Counted from the first letter of the stretch, positions 52,503-61,589 are shown. The stretch: 64,000 nt of DNA from Mesorhizobium loti (GCF_013170705.1 NZ_CP033334.1:1612001-1676000), one strand, 5' to 3'. Numbers and translations: made by a program. The notes: generated by a model not told the origin, from the sequence alone.

Positions 52503-52688
52503 CTTCGTCATCACGGGCGGAGCAAGGAGCGCAGCGACGCGGCGCAGACCCGAGGATCATGCCGGGACTACTGAGCGCCACTGCGGTGCTGAATTTTGCA
52601 CCGGTGCACTCCACGGCGAAGGTCACGGAATGGATCCCAGGGGCTCCGCAACGGAGCCTCGCTCCTGCTTCACCCAGGGATGACGAAG
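52503..52688. repeat. MITE-like inverted repeat element
   Basis: The ends CTTCGTCATC (52503-52512) and GATGACGAAG (52679-52688) are perfect inverted repeats; inner pieces GGAGCAAGGAGCG and CGCTCCTGCTTCACCC, and GAGGATCATGCCG and CGGAATGGATCCC, also mirror each other. Such elements, with a 'cgcagacccgaggat' core, are dispersed in Rhizobiales. No transposase is encoded. It fills most of the 422-base gap between the phosphate transporter and patatin genes; nothing else is visible there. Confidence 0.7.
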
Positions 52689-52787
52689 TTTGGAGGCCTC
52701 GGCCAATCTCAAACGTTGGGGATGACCGCTCAAACGAATCCTGGCTAACACCGCTGAACCGTCAAGAAGCAACTGTCTCGCCAGACC

Positions 52788-53948
52788 TCAGGTCGGGTCT
52801 TCGCGATGCAGGTCGTGGATGGTGACGCCGTCGGCGTTGGTCGGCAGCATCAGCCACTTCTTGTGGCGCAGCGTGCGCTCGGTGTCCTCGAGTCCCATCT
52901 CCCAGTGCTCGCGCATCGAGGTGCCAGAAAACTCATAATCCTTGGCGTGGCCTTCGTAACCTTTGTGCTGGTAGATGAGGTGGACGATGTTGACGACGCC
53001 GGCATCGGAATAGTCTGCCATCAATGCCTTCTCGCCTTCCTTGAGCTGGTCCGGCGGAACGCGCTTCAGCGCGTCGAGCAGTTTCATCTTCAAGGCATGG
53101 ATGCGCTGGAAATTGTCGGTGTTCTGGCGCGTGCGGCTGGAATACATGATGTCCTTGTGGCGCGACAACACATCGGCCATGCCGCGCGGCAGCACGCCGC
53201 GGGCGCTGAACAGGTCGACCTGGAACACCAGGGAAGACCGGTCCTCTTCCTGATCGAGCAGATATTGCAGCGGCGTGTTGGAGACGATGCCGCCGTCCCA
53301 ATAGTACTCGCCCTCGATGCGGACCGAGGGAAAGGCGGGCGGCAGCGCGCCGCTGGCCATGATGTGCTCGGGACCGATGCGCACCTTCTCGGTATCGAAA
53401 TACACGAAATTGCCGGTGCGGACATTGACCGCGCCGACGCTCAGCCGCTTCTTGCCGTCATTGAGGATATCGAAGTCGATCAGGCTCTCCAGCGTGTCCT
53501 TCAATTCGGCGGTGTCGTAGAAGCTGGTGGCGCCCTCGGCGCCCGGGTGCTCGAACCAGGGATTGGGATTACGCGGCTTGAAGAAGCCGGGCTGGCCCAT
53601 GGTCATGGTCATCCATGACGAAGTGCGGTTGCGGATGTCGCGGTAGATGTCGCCTTCCGGCGTATAGGCCCAGATCTTGCGGCCGGAGATCGTCTGCCAG
53701 AACTGTTCGAGCCGCTGCAGGCGTCGGCTCTGTTCGTTGCCGGCAATGATCGAGGCATTGATGGCGCCGATCGAGACGCCGGACAGCCAGCTCGGCTCGC
53801 AGCCGGCATCGGCCAGCGCCTGGTAGACGCCGGCCTGATAGGCGCCAAGCGCGCCGCCACCCTGGAACACCAGGGCGATGCGGTCATACTGCGCCGAGAT
53901 CTCCTCGATGGTGGCGGCGGCTTCCTTGTTTCGATTGCGTTCAAGCAC
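52788..53948 (-). CDS. Patatin-like phospholipase (PatD-like)
   Basis: The 386 residues contain the oxyanion motif [16 protein letters not shown] near 30-45, the serine in [10 protein letters not shown] near 60, and the catalytic aspartate in [13 protein letters not shown] near 210; together a Ser-Asp dyad. The C-terminal DUF3734-like region follows. GTG start overlaps the decarboxylase stop (GTGCTTGA), with GGAGAAA before it. In Legionella the bdhA-patD operon links a patatin to hydroxybutyrate metabolism, which agrees with this neighbourhood. Confidence 0.9.
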   Translation of the reverse strand: MLERNRNKEAAATIEEISAQYDRIALVFQGGGALGAYQAGVYQALADAGCEPSWLSGVSIGAINASIIAGNEQSRRLQRLEQFWQTISGRKIWAYTPEGDIYRDIRNRTSSWMTMTMGQPGFFKPRNPNPWFEHPGAEGATSFYDTAELKDTLESLIDFDILNDGKKRLSVGAVNVRTGNFVYFDTEKVRIGPEHIMASGALPPAFPSVRIEGEYYWDGGIVSNTPLQYLLDQEEDRSSLVFQVDLFSARGVLPRGMADVLSRHKDIMYSSRTRQNTDNFQRIHALKMKLLDALKRVPPDQLKEGEKALMADYSDAGVVNIVHLIYQHKGYEGHAKDYEFSGTSMREHWEMGLEDTERTLRHKKWLMLPTNADGVTIHDLHREDPT

Positions 53949-54741
53949 GAATTTTCTCCGGCTGGGCTTTGCTGGTTGCGACCCGGTCGTGATCGGCAAG
54001 ATAGTCGTGGACGACCTCGCCCAGCCCAAGTGTCAGATCGGCCTTGAAGTGGACGGCGGAGACGATGTCGAGCACCGGCAGCTTCGCCACGTCGGCCATG
54101 ACATGGGGCCGCAGATCGAGTGCCGCGGGCGCCGTCCAGGCCTCCTTCAGGGTGATGTCCGTGAGGTAGTAGCGCACCAGCTCGCAAATGCGGGGCGTGC
54201 CGTCGACATGCGGGATGATCTTTATAAGGAAGTTTGGCGCGGCGAGTGCCGCGAGCACGGAATCGTGATCGGCTTCGCGGTGCTTGTAGCCCATCGTGCC
54301 CGTGGCGCACAGAACGCTGCCATAGTGCAGCGTGCCGACGATCACCTCGCCCTCATGGGCGATCTTCGGGTTGGCCAGTTTCTTCGGAAAACCCCAGAGC
54401 TCACGGCCGCCGGCGATCGGCGCGTCGTCGTCGAGATACATCGAATGGACATAGCCGCCATGCTGGCCCTTGTATTTCACCGGAATGACCTGGCCGGTCT
54501 CGGTGTAGTCGCCGAAGCCCGTGGAGTCAGGCATGCGGATGAATTCGTACTTGACCAGCGGCTCGTCGATTTCCAGCGGCGCCGGCACGACGGCCTCAAG
54601 CGCCTCGCGCGTCGTGCGATAGGTTATGATGATGTATTCGCGGTCGAAGAAACGGTAGGGCCCGGGCGGAAAAGACGGATTGGTCAGCGGCATCGCATAG
54701 GCGCGCTTCACGACATCGGCGATTTCCAAGCTGCCCCCCAA
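53941..54741 (-). CDS. adc: Acetoacetate decarboxylase
   Basis: The 266 residues match the ADC family: [16 protein letters not shown] contains the paired lysines (120/121), the first being the Schiff-base residue in characterised enzymes, with acidic residues nearby. Acetoacetate would yield acetone and CO2. It precedes the patatin gene (8-base overlap) and is divergent from 3-hydroxybutyrate dehydrogenase, which makes acetoacetate. The family also includes proteins with other activities, so function is likely but not certain. Confidence 0.87.
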   Translation of the reverse strand: MGGSLEIADVVKRAYAMPLTNPSFPPGPYRFFDREYIIITYRTTREALEAVVPAPLEIDEPLVKYEFIRMPDSTGFGDYTETGQVIPVKYKGQHGGYVHSMYLDDDAPIAGGRELWGFPKKLANPKIAHEGEVIVGTLHYGSVLCATGTMGYKHREADHDSVLAALAAPNFLIKIIPHVDGTPRICELVRYYLTDITLKEAWTAPAALDLRPHVMADVAKLPVLDIVSAVHFKADLTLGLGEVVHDYLADHDRVATSKAQPEKIRA

Positions 54742-54799
54742 GGTCCTGTCGGCGAATTTCGTTCAGGATGACCGCGCGAATGCGCTGCCGATTATGTTG

Positions 54800-54822
54800 C
54801 ACGGCACCATGACAGTGCCGTG
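54800..54822. promoter_or_regulatory. Inverted repeat in the bdhA/adc control region
   Basis: CACGGCAC (54800-54807) and GTGCCGTG (54815-54822) are perfect arms with a 7-base spacer, in the divergent control region. Good operator candidate. Confidence 0.55.
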
Positions 54823-54845
54823 TCAGCCGGACGAGCATGTCTCGA

Positions 54846-54880
54846 GCCGGTCGAGAGCCGCGCCGAGGCTGTCGACCGGC
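54846..54880 (+). other. Strong hairpin upstream of the dehydrogenase gene
   Basis: GCCGGTCGA (54846-54854) pairs perfectly with TCGACCGGC (54872-54880) across a 17-base loop. Could be a second operator or a leader hairpin of the dehydrogenase transcript. Confidence 0.5.
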
Positions 54881-54971
54881 TGTAATCGCATCGACACATG
54901 GCTCTGTCATTGTCATGCTGCGGCGCACAATTATATCCTCCTGTTCCCCTCCCACTTCTCGCGAGATCACC

Positions 54972-55760
54972 ATGGGTTCCCTGTCTTCGAAGAATGCCCT
55001 CGTCACCGGCTCGACCAGCGGCATAGGCCTGGCCATCGCCCGCGCCTTTGCCGCCGAGGGCGCCAACGTCACCATCAACGGCCTCGGCGATGCCGCGGCA
55101 ATAGAGCAGGAGCGCGCCGGCATCGAGAAGGATTTCGGCGTCAAGTGCCGCTATTCCGATGCCAACATGATGGACGGCGCCGCCGTCACGGCGATGGTTC
55201 GCGACGCCGAGGCGGCGTTCGGCGGCCTCGACATCCTGGTCAACAATGCCGGCATCCAGCATGTCGCGCCGATCGAGGAATTCCCCGACGACAAGTGGGA
55301 AGCGATCATTCGCATCAATCTCCTGGCGGCCTTCTACGCCATCAAGGCGGTGGTGCCGGGCATGAAGGCACGCAAATGGGGCCGCATCATCAACACGGCT
55401 TCCGCGCATGCACTCGTCGCCTCGCCGTTCAAGTCGGCCTATGTCTCGGCCAAGCACGGCATTGCAGGCCTGACCAAGACGGTTGCCCTGGAAGTCGCGC
55501 AGGACGGTATCACCGTCAACGCCATCGCGCCGGGCTATGTCTGGACGCCGCTGGTCGAGAAACAGATTCCCGACACGATGAAGGCGCGCGGCATGACCGA
55601 GGAACAGGTCAAGCATGATGTGCTGCTCGCCGCGCAGCCGACGAAGGAATTCGTCACCGTCGAGGAGCTTGCCGCGTTGGCACTGTTCCTGTGCTCGGAT
55701 TCCGCCAGGCAGATCACCGGCACGACCTTGCCGATGGATGGCGGCTGGACGGCGCAGTAA
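54972..55760 (+). CDS. bdhA: 3-Hydroxybutyrate dehydrogenase (SDR family)
   Basis: The 262 residues are a classical short-chain dehydrogenase: NAD site GSTSGIGLAIARAF (about 13-26), NNAGIQHVAPIEEF near 92, serine in NTASAHALVAS and catalytic YVSAKHG near 157-163, and a C-terminal tail GTTLPMDGGWTAQ. The NNAGIQ and SAHALVAS pattern with QIPDT later is typical of BdhA. It oxidises (R)-3-hydroxybutyrate to acetoacetate, the entry of polyhydroxybutyrate carbon into central metabolism. ATG at 54972 begins the homology; upstream frame is a run-on. Confidence 0.9.
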   Translation: MGSLSSKNALVTGSTSGIGLAIARAFAAEGANVTINGLGDAAAIEQERAGIEKDFGVKCRYSDANMMDGAAVTAMVRDAEAAFGGLDILVNNAGIQHVAPIEEFPDDKWEAIIRINLLAAFYAIKAVVPGMKARKWGRIINTASAHALVASPFKSAYVSAKHGIAGLTKTVALEVAQDGITVNAIAPGYVWTPLVEKQIPDTMKARGMTEEQVKHDVLLAAQPTKEFVTVEELAALALFLCSDSARQITGTTLPMDGGWTAQ

Positions 55761-55911
55761 CGCATCGGTCGCAACATTTCCGTTTTTATCGACCGGTACC
55801 CAAAAGGCGGCTTCCTACCGCCGCGGGATATCCTGATCGCGGCCGCGGAGGATTGGGAGGTTTTGCGCAGCCATGGGCCGTGGGCGCGCCGCCACTGGCG
55901 TATCGCGAGGG

Positions 55912-56907
55912 TCAGGAGGCCTGTTCGAGCGGAGGAAGCTCAAGCAGCGCCTGGGCGGCCGCGACGTCGGTGATGAGAAGCTTGGCGTTGGTCGCCGCGA
56001 TCCCGGCGCGGATGGCGTGGATCTTGCGCAGGCCGCCCGACGAGATGATCACCTTCGGCACCCTGCTGATGTCGGCGGGATTGATGGCCATGGCGCGATG
56101 GTTGACGGGATGGTCAAGCACATTGCCGTCGGCATCGACGAAATGGCAGAGCACATCGCCGACGGCGCCGGCATCCTTGAGGCTCTTGGCGTCCGACCAG
56201 TTGAGGATGCCGCGGCGGAAGATCGAAGCCTGGGTGCCTACATCGCCGACGCTGAGCAGCGCGATGTCGACGGCACGGGCCCGCTCATAGAGCTGTTTGA
56301 GATCGTCCTGTTTCCACAGTGCGTCGGCCAGTTCGCGGTCGGGCACAAAGACAGGCGCGGTGATCTGGTAGAGTTCCGTGCGGTAGAATTCGGCGAAGCG
56401 CCAGGCGACGGCCGAAGGATTATGCGCGGTCGCATGGGTCAGGCCGCCGAGCAGTGAAATGACGGTCATGTCGTCGACCTCGCGCCAGATCAGCGACCGC
56501 ATGCAGACCTGCAGCGTGGCGCCCCAGCCAACCCCGATCGACAGTCCGTTGGTGACCTGTTCGGAAATGTAGCGTCCGGTCGCGTGGCCGACGACGGCCG
56601 CGACGCTCTCCTCGTCCTGGCTCGACGCGGGCACGACGATCGCCTCGGTCAGGCCGAGGTGCTTTTCCAGGTTCCGCTGCAGGCGGATCAGCGATTCGGC
56701 CTGCGAATTGATGGTGATCTGGACCGTACCGTCTTCACGCGTGGCCGCAAGCAGGCGCAGGGCCTTGATGCGGCTGATGTCGAGATGCTGGGCAACCTGT
56801 TCCTGGGTCAGGCCCTCGACATAATAGAGATAGGCGGCTCTCAGCTTGAGTTCGTCCTGGTCGGACTGGAATTTCGTCCGCCTCGGTCGCTTTTCCGAAC
56901 CTGCCAT
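55912..56907 (-). CDS. SorC-family sugar-binding transcriptional regulator
   Basis: The 331 residues have an N-terminal HTH (AAYLYYVEGLTQEQVAQHLD, then ISRIKALRLLAATREDGTVQ) and the SorC phosphosugar-binding domain (about 70-325), with SIGVGWGATLQVCMR and ISSGGLRKIHAIRAG. Such regulators respond to phosphorylated sugars. ATG at 56907 has GAGGGAAG before it; the TTG at 56922 is less likely. It is divergent from a surE-like gene, and the shared palindrome recurs before the transporter genes. Confidence 0.88.
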   Translation of the reverse strand: MAGSEKRPRRTKFQSDQDELKLRAAYLYYVEGLTQEQVAQHLDISRIKALRLLAATREDGTVQITINSQAESLIRLQRNLEKHLGLTEAIVVPASSQDEESVAAVVGHATGRYISEQVTNGLSIGVGWGATLQVCMRSLIWREVDDMTVISLLGGLTHATAHNPSAVAWRFAEFYRTELYQITAPVFVPDRELADALWKQDDLKQLYERARAVDIALLSVGDVGTQASIFRRGILNWSDAKSLKDAGAVGDVLCHFVDADGNVLDHPVNHRAMAINPADISRVPKVIISSGGLRKIHAIRAGIAATNAKLLITDVAAAQALLELPPLEQAS

Positions 56908-57034
56908 GCCCACTTCCCTCAAGACGTAACCCCATTAGACGATTTGCCGGCGGAGGGAAATCACGCGGCCGCTCGCGCGCCGGCCGCCCGTCGAAATCCA
57001 GCAAGCGAAAAGCCTGCCCAAGTTCATCTTACGG

Positions 57035-57045
57035 AATTGTACAAT
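57035..57045. promoter_or_regulatory. SorC-type operator, site 1
   Basis: AATTGTACAAT overlaps the likely -35 (TTGTAC) of the surE-like gene; the -10 (ATAAAT) follows after 17 bases. The same sequence, perfected to AATTGTACAATT, lies at 58982-58993. Confidence 0.6.
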
Positions 57046-57062
57046 AATTCTCAATATGGCAT

Positions 57063-57075
57063 AAATGTACGAATT
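57063..57075. promoter_or_regulatory. SorC-type operator, site 2 (weaker)
   Basis: AAATGTACGAATT shares the TGTAC core and flanking AA/TT of site 1, 28 bases downstream, overlapping the -10 region. Confidence 0.4.
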
Positions 57076-57110
57076 ATGACGTCGCTCGGGCGCAGCCAGA
57101 AGGATATGAT

Positions 57111-57878
57111 ATGCGAATACTGCTCTCCAATGATGACGGAATCGACGCGCCCGGTCTGGCGATCCTGGAAAGGACGGCTGCGCTGCTGAGTGACGACATC
57201 TGGACCGTGGCGCCGAGCGGCAACCGTAGCGGCTTTGGCCATTCGATCACGCTGCGGCAGGCCTTTGCCGTTGAGCAGGTCGCGCCCCGACGCTATTCGT
57301 GCACCGGCACCCCGGCCGACTGCGTCATCGGGGCGATGCACTGGGTGTTCCGCGACGGCGCGAAACCCGATCTGGTGCTGTCGGGCATCAATGAGGGGCG
57401 CAACGTCGCCGAGGATGTCTCCTATTCCGGCACCATGGCGGTGGCGCGCGAGGCGGCGCTGTGCGGCATTGCCGGCGTGGCCTTCTCCATGCCACGCGAC
57501 AGCCAGGCCTATGGCGATGACGAGGTCGCATGGCTGGCGGCGCGCATCGAAGGTTTTTGGAACACCCGCCAGGAATGGGCCCAGGAGGGACATTGGCTGA
57601 GTGTCAACCTGCCGCGCAATGTGCCGGCGCCGATGCGTTCGGCGCGCATCGGCCGCGACAAATGCGCGACGCGGGTGATCATCCATGCCGAGGATGGGCG
57701 CAGCGCCCGCATCGAGCCGCTGGCCGACCGCAACTACGCCACGACGCCGGGTGACGAAAACAGCCTGATCGATTCCGGCATTGCCTCGGTCACCTGCCTG
57801 AACTGGATGGGCCATGCCGTCGTGCCGGCGGGCGCCTTGTCGGAACTCGACGGGACCCTTGAACAGGCGGTCGCCTAG
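57111..57878 (+). CDS. surE: SurE-like 5'/3'-nucleotidase or phosphatase
   Basis: The 255 residues begin with MRILLSNDDGIDAPG, with the metal-binding Asp8 and Asp9, and continue with VAPSGNRSGFGHSITL, GTPADCV, SGINEGRN and YSGTMAVAREA, the full set of SurE motifs. SurE enzymes hydrolyse nucleotide monophosphates and other phosphate esters. Usual surE sits with pcm or serS; this copy is instead next to a SorC regulator and likely co-regulated with the transporter at 59-63 kb, which suggests a specialised phosphatase. AAGGAT precedes the ATG. Confidence 0.9.
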   Translation: MRILLSNDDGIDAPGLAILERTAALLSDDIWTVAPSGNRSGFGHSITLRQAFAVEQVAPRRYSCTGTPADCVIGAMHWVFRDGAKPDLVLSGINEGRNVAEDVSYSGTMAVAREAALCGIAGVAFSMPRDSQAYGDDEVAWLAARIEGFWNTRQEWAQEGHWLSVNLPRNVPAPMRSARIGRDKCATRVIIHAEDGRSARIEPLADRNYATTPGDENSLIDSGIASVTCLNWMGHAVVPAGALSELDGTLEQAVA

Positions 57879-57902
57879 GACTTGATCCCGAAAAGATCGG
57901 AC

Positions 57903-57935
57903 TAGAGCGTTTCACGGAAACGGCGAAACGCTCTA
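57903..57935. repeat. Palindromic repeat, perfect hairpin
   Basis: TAGAGCGTTTC (57903-57913) and GAAACGCTCTA (57925-57935) are perfect 11-base arms around ACGGAAACGGC. A degenerate copy lies at 25505-25531. This type is common after rhizobial genes; here it follows the surE-like gene by 25 bases. Confidence 0.75.
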
Positions 57936-57962
57936 TCTCTTTGTTTTTGAGGCAATTTCGAA

Positions 57963-58018
57963 GGGAAAGCGCTATGCGCCTTGCCCGGGAAAACCGCTCA
58001 CACTTTTCCTGGAATTGC
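57963..58018 (+). repeat. Dispersed 56-base intergenic repeat, copy 4
   Basis: Nearly identical to 13687-13742 (52 of 56 bases by eye), same orientation. It lies between the surE-like gene and the terminator at 58042. Confidence 0.8.
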
Positions 58019-58041
58019 TCTAACCGGATTCGAACTGAAAA

Positions 58042-58070
58042 GGGCGCCCGGATCGCCGGCGCCCTTTTTT
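58042..58070. terminator. Intrinsic terminator
   Basis: GGGCGCC (58042-58048) and GGCGCCC (58058-58064) followed by six T. It closes the surE-like unit and sits at the end of the convergent phosphoesterase gene. Confidence 0.85.
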
Positions 58071-58089
58071 GTTCTCGATCGTGGCGCGA

Positions 58090-58935
58090 TCAGTATTTCG
58101 GGTAGACCTCGAGCAGGCAGTCGTCGAGATAGCTGTTGACGAAGCCGGGGATGGTCACCGCGCGGGTTTCGATGCCGCCGTCGTCATGCAGCACGTGCTC
58201 GAGATAGCCGACCTCGCGGTTGCCACCCATTTCGGGCACCAGCTCCTCGCGGGTGGTGAAGGCGATGGACGAGCACCATTCGAGCCTCACACCATCGTGG
58301 CCGCGCGAGCGCTGCTGGTGCAGGTGCCCGCTGGCGATCATCTTGAGCTGCTTGTGCTCCATCAATTCGTGCAGGTTCTGTCGGCCGATCGGGTCGACTG
58401 TCCAGTAGGTCAGCTCGGTGCTTTCCGGGGTGTCGACATAGAGCGGCTGATGCGAGAACAGCGCCAGGTGCCGCTCACCAAGCGTCGCCAGCTGTTCGCC
58501 GATCCAGTCATATTGCTGCTGCTCGCCCTCCAGTCCCGAACCGACACGCAGCGAGTTGATGCCGAGCAGCCGCCAGTTGTCGCGGTCGATCGACCATCTG
58601 TCGGCGCCATAATAGCGCTCGTAACGGTGAAGCCTGGTTGGGCTGATGGCACTGCCCATGGCGGTTTCGGGTTGCGACAGGCGCGGATTGTCGCCGACAT
58701 CGTGATTGCCGGGGATATAGCGGATGTCCTTGCCGGCGCGCTCCAGGAAGGAGCGGCAGAAGGGATAGTCTTCCTCGAAGCGTATGCCGTCGAGCGTGAT
58801 GTCGCCGGTATGGATGATCAGGTCGTGATCGGCGGCCTTCAGCACATCGATCATGAGCTCGTTGTTCTCGTGAAACCGATGGGTTCGCGGCGAGAGGTGG
58901 GTGTCGGATATCTGCATAATTCGAATCGAGGCCAT
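58090..58935 (-). CDS. Calcineurin-like metallophosphoesterase
   Basis: The 281 residues contain all metal motifs: ISDTHLS (9-15), HTGDITLDG, GNHDVGDNP, a histidine in FSHQPLYVD, and GHLHQQRS. The spacing resembles CpdA/GpdQ-type phosphodiesterases, which cleave cyclic nucleotides or glycerophosphodiesters. No signal peptide. Its promoter shares AATTGTACAATT with the transporter operon, so a role in cutting an imported phosphodiester is likely; cAMP hydrolysis is the alternative. Confidence 0.88.
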   Translation of the reverse strand: MASIRIMQISDTHLSPRTHRFHENNELMIDVLKAADHDLIIHTGDITLDGIRFEEDYPFCRSFLERAGKDIRYIPGNHDVGDNPRLSQPETAMGSAISPTRLHRYERYYGADRWSIDRDNWRLLGINSLRVGSGLEGEQQQYDWIGEQLATLGERHLALFSHQPLYVDTPESTELTYWTVDPIGRQNLHELMEHKQLKMIASGHLHQQRSRGHDGVRLEWCSSIAFTTREELVPEMGGNREVGYLEHVLHDDGGIETRAVTIPGFVNSYLDDCLLEVYPKY

Positions 58936-58981
58936 GGATCTCTCTTGCCGGTGGGCGTGGTCTGATGCGTCGTCGCCTCAG

Positions 58982-58993
58982 AATTGTACAATT
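58982..58993. promoter_or_regulatory. SorC-type operator, site 3
   Basis: AATTGTACAATT, a perfect 12-base palindrome, lies between the divergent phosphoesterase and transporter genes. Four bases later, TTGACT with a 17-base spacer and TATTCG form the probable transporter promoter. Confidence 0.65.
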
Positions 58994-59119
58994 GTATTGA
59001 CTTGAGAAAGATAGTTCAATATTCGATTTTAGCGATCAACGGATCGCCAGCCCGAGCGCGTCTTCGCCGCGCGGATTCCGGAGGGATCGGGCGGGAGGTT
59101 ACCGGAACGGGGAGGCACC

Positions 59120-60220
59120 ATGTCCGGCATCGAGATCAGGAACCTCAACAAGAGGTGGGCGACCTTTGACGCCGTGAAGGATGTCAGCTTCGAGGTGAAG
59201 CCCGGCACGCTGACGGTGCTGCTTGGGCCGTCCGGCTGCGGCAAGTCGACGACGCTGCGGCTGATTGCCGGCCTCGATGCGGTCACTTCGGGCCACATCT
59301 TCATCGGCGGCAAGGACGTCACCGTGCAGCCGCCGGCCAAACGCGGCTTGGCCATGGTGTTCCAGTCCTATGCGCTCTTCCCCCACCTCAGCGTTGCGGA
59401 AAACATCATATTCGGTCTCAAGGTGCGGCGGGTGCCGGCCGGGGAGCGGACGCGTCGCCTCAAGAAGGCAGCCGACATTCTCGGGCTGGGGGCGCTTCTT
59501 GACCGCAAGCCTTCCCAGCTTTCGGGCGGTCAGCAGCAGCGCGTCGCCCTCGGCCGGGCGATCGTGGCTGAGGCGTCGGTGTGCCTGATGGACGAGCCGC
59601 TGTCCAACCTTGACGCGCAGCTTCGCCACGAGATGCGCAAGGAAATACGCACCATCCAGCAGGCGTTGGGCATGACCATGGTCTATGTCACGCATGACCA
59701 GATCGAGGCGATGAGCCTTGCCGATCAGGTCATCCTCATGCGCGGCGGCCGTATCGAGCAGAAGGCGGAGCCGGCAGGGCTTTATGTGCGGCCCGCGACA
59801 TCGTTCGCGGCAAGGTTCATCGGCACGCCGCCGATGAACCTCGTCTCGCTGGCCGATGGGCCGGCTGGCGCCATCATCAAGGGATCGGCGGGGCCGGCAC
59901 TGGTCGAAGGCAAGGGCGATGGGCTGTCGCTCGGGCTGCGGCCGGAGGAGATCCGGATCGAGCCGGATGGCGTCGTTCCCGCCATCATCCGCGGCATCGA
60001 ATATCACGGCGCCGACAGCATTCTGGAGTGCGCCGTCGGCGACCAGATTCTGCAGGTGCGCGTGGACGGCATCCGCCGGCAGTCCGTTGGCGACCAGGTG
60101 CGGCTGGGCTGGCTGCCCGACGCCATGCACGTCTTCGACGAGGCGGACGGCTACAGGGCCGAGCGCAAGGTGTTGGTCGGTCAGGCGGCCGGCGAGCGCG
60201 TGCTGCGCGCGGTGCCCTGA
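59120..60220 (+). CDS. ABC transporter ATP-binding protein (UgpC/MalK type)
   Basis: The 366 residues have LLGPSGCGKSTTLRLI, FQSYALFPHLS, LSGGQQQRVALGRAIV, VCLMDEPLSNLDAQL and a C-terminal TOBE domain (about 240-360). GGGGAGG precedes the ATG. The order ATPase, binding protein, permease, permease is typical of glycerol-3-phosphate/glycerophosphodiester (Ugp) or related sugar transporters. Confidence 0.92.
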   Translation: MSGIEIRNLNKRWATFDAVKDVSFEVKPGTLTVLLGPSGCGKSTTLRLIAGLDAVTSGHIFIGGKDVTVQPPAKRGLAMVFQSYALFPHLSVAENIIFGLKVRRVPAGERTRRLKKAADILGLGALLDRKPSQLSGGQQQRVALGRAIVAEASVCLMDEPLSNLDAQLRHEMRKEIRTIQQALGMTMVYVTHDQIEAMSLADQVILMRGGRIEQKAEPAGLYVRPATSFAARFIGTPPMNLVSLADGPAGAIIKGSAGPALVEGKGDGLSLGLRPEEIRIEPDGVVPAIIRGIEYHGADSILECAVGDQILQVRVDGIRRQSVGDQVRLGWLPDAMHVFDEADGYRAERKVLVGQAAGERVLRAVP

Positions 60221-60299
60221 CCTGCGGGGAACGGCCCACGGCCTCGAAGCAGGCCGATTGGCGACGACAACGAGAAAACATCACAAACCGGAGGAAACG

Positions 60300-61589
60300 A
60301 TGTTTGCAAGAAGTGGCAAGTGGCTTGGCGCCGCGCTGTTGGGAGCAGGCCTGAGCCTCGGCGTGGCGCAGGCCGAGCCGGTGGAAATCAGTTTCTATTA
60401 TCCCGTGGCCATCGGCGGTCCGGTGACCAAGATCGTCGACGACCTGATCACTCGGTTCGAGGCGGCCAATCCCGACATCAAGGTCAAGGCGATCTACTCC
60501 GGCACCTATTCCGAGACGATCAGCAAGTCGCTGACCGCGTTCAAGGCCGGCCAGCCGCCGGAACTGGCGGTCATGCTGTCGGCCGATCTCTTCACGCTGA
60601 TCGACGAGGGCGCGATCGCGCCGATCGACGACCTGGTCAAGACCGACGACGACAAGGCCTGGCTCGCCGGATTTTCGCCGGTGTTCATGACCAACAGCAA
60701 GAGCGGGGACAAGACTTGGGGCATCCCGTTCCAGCGCGGTACGACCGTGTTCTTCTGGAACAAGGATGCCTTCAAGGCGGCCGGTCTCAACCCGGATGTC
60801 GGCCCGCAAAACTGGGAAGAAGTCGTCGATTTCGCCACCAAGCTGACCAAGCGCGACGCCAGCGGCAACGTCACGCAATGGGGCATGCAGGTGCCGTCGT
60901 CGCTGACCTCCTACTGGTTGCTGCAGGGCTATGTGGCCCAGAATGGCGGCACGATCGCCGATGTTTCGGGCGACAAGACCTATTTCGATTCTCCCGAGGT
61001 CGTCGAAGGACTGCAATACTGGACGGACCTGGCGCTCAAGCACAAGGTAATGAAGCCCGGCGTGATCGAGTGGGCGACCAATCCGAAGGACTTCTTCGAG
61101 GGCCGTGCCGCCATGATCACCACGACCAGCGGCAACCTGACCAATGTCAAGACCAACGCGCCGTTCCCGTTCGGCGTGCAGATGCTGCCGGAGCACAAGA
61201 AGCGCGGCGCGCCGACCAGCGGCGGCAACATATTCATCTTCAACGGCACGGCGCCCGAGAAGCAGCAGGCGGCCTTCCAGTTCGCGAAATGGCTGACCTC
61301 GGCCGACCAGGCCGCCGAATGGAGCATCAAGACCGGCTACATCGCGCCGCGCGACGATGCCTGGAACACGCCGGCGATGCAGGCCTATGTCAAGGAATTC
61401 CCGGGTGCCGCCGTCCCGCACGACCAGATCCCCTACATGGTGCCGGAGCTTTCGACGCACGAGAACCAGCGTGTCGCCCGCGTCATCGATGACGGCATCG
61501 AGGCCGCGCTGACCGGTACCAAGACGCCGGCACAGGCGATGAGCGATGCGCAGCAGGAAGCCGACCGCATCCTGAAGCAGTATCGCTGA
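60300..61589 (+). CDS. ABC transporter binding protein (UgpB-like)
   Basis: The 429 residues have a signal peptide (about 1-25, ending LGVAQAEP) and a mature domain with VEISFYYPVAIGGPVTKIVD, YSGTYSETISKSLTAFKAGQ and GRAAMITTTSGNLTNV, as in UgpB-type glycerol-phosphate binding proteins. The substrate would be a phosphate ester or polyol; no further detail. ATG at 60300 begins the signal peptide. Confidence 0.9.
   Translation: MFARSGKWLGAALLGAGLSLGVAQAEPVEISFYYPVAIGGPVTKIVDDLITRFEAANPDIKVKAIYSGTYSETISKSLTAFKAGQPPELAVMLSADLFTLIDEGAIAPIDDLVKTDDDKAWLAGFSPVFMTNSKSGDKTWGIPFQRGTTVFFWNKDAFKAAGLNPDVGPQNWEEVVDFATKLTKRDASGNVTQWGMQVPSSLTSYWLLQGYVAQNGGTIADVSGDKTYFDSPEVVEGLQYWTDLALKHKVMKPGVIEWATNPKDFFEGRAAMITTTSGNLTNVKTNAPFPFGVQMLPEHKKRGAPTSGGNIFIFNGTAPEKQQAAFQFAKWLTSADQAAEWSIKTGYIAPRDDAWNTPAMQAYVKEFPGAAVPHDQIPYMVPELSTHENQRVARVIDDGIEAALTGTKTPAQAMSDAQQEADRILKQYR

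Noticed and set aside
55761..55911. Short possible peptide after the dehydrogenase gene
   Set aside because: No start with a ribosome site, and no terminator or homology; read as untranslated.
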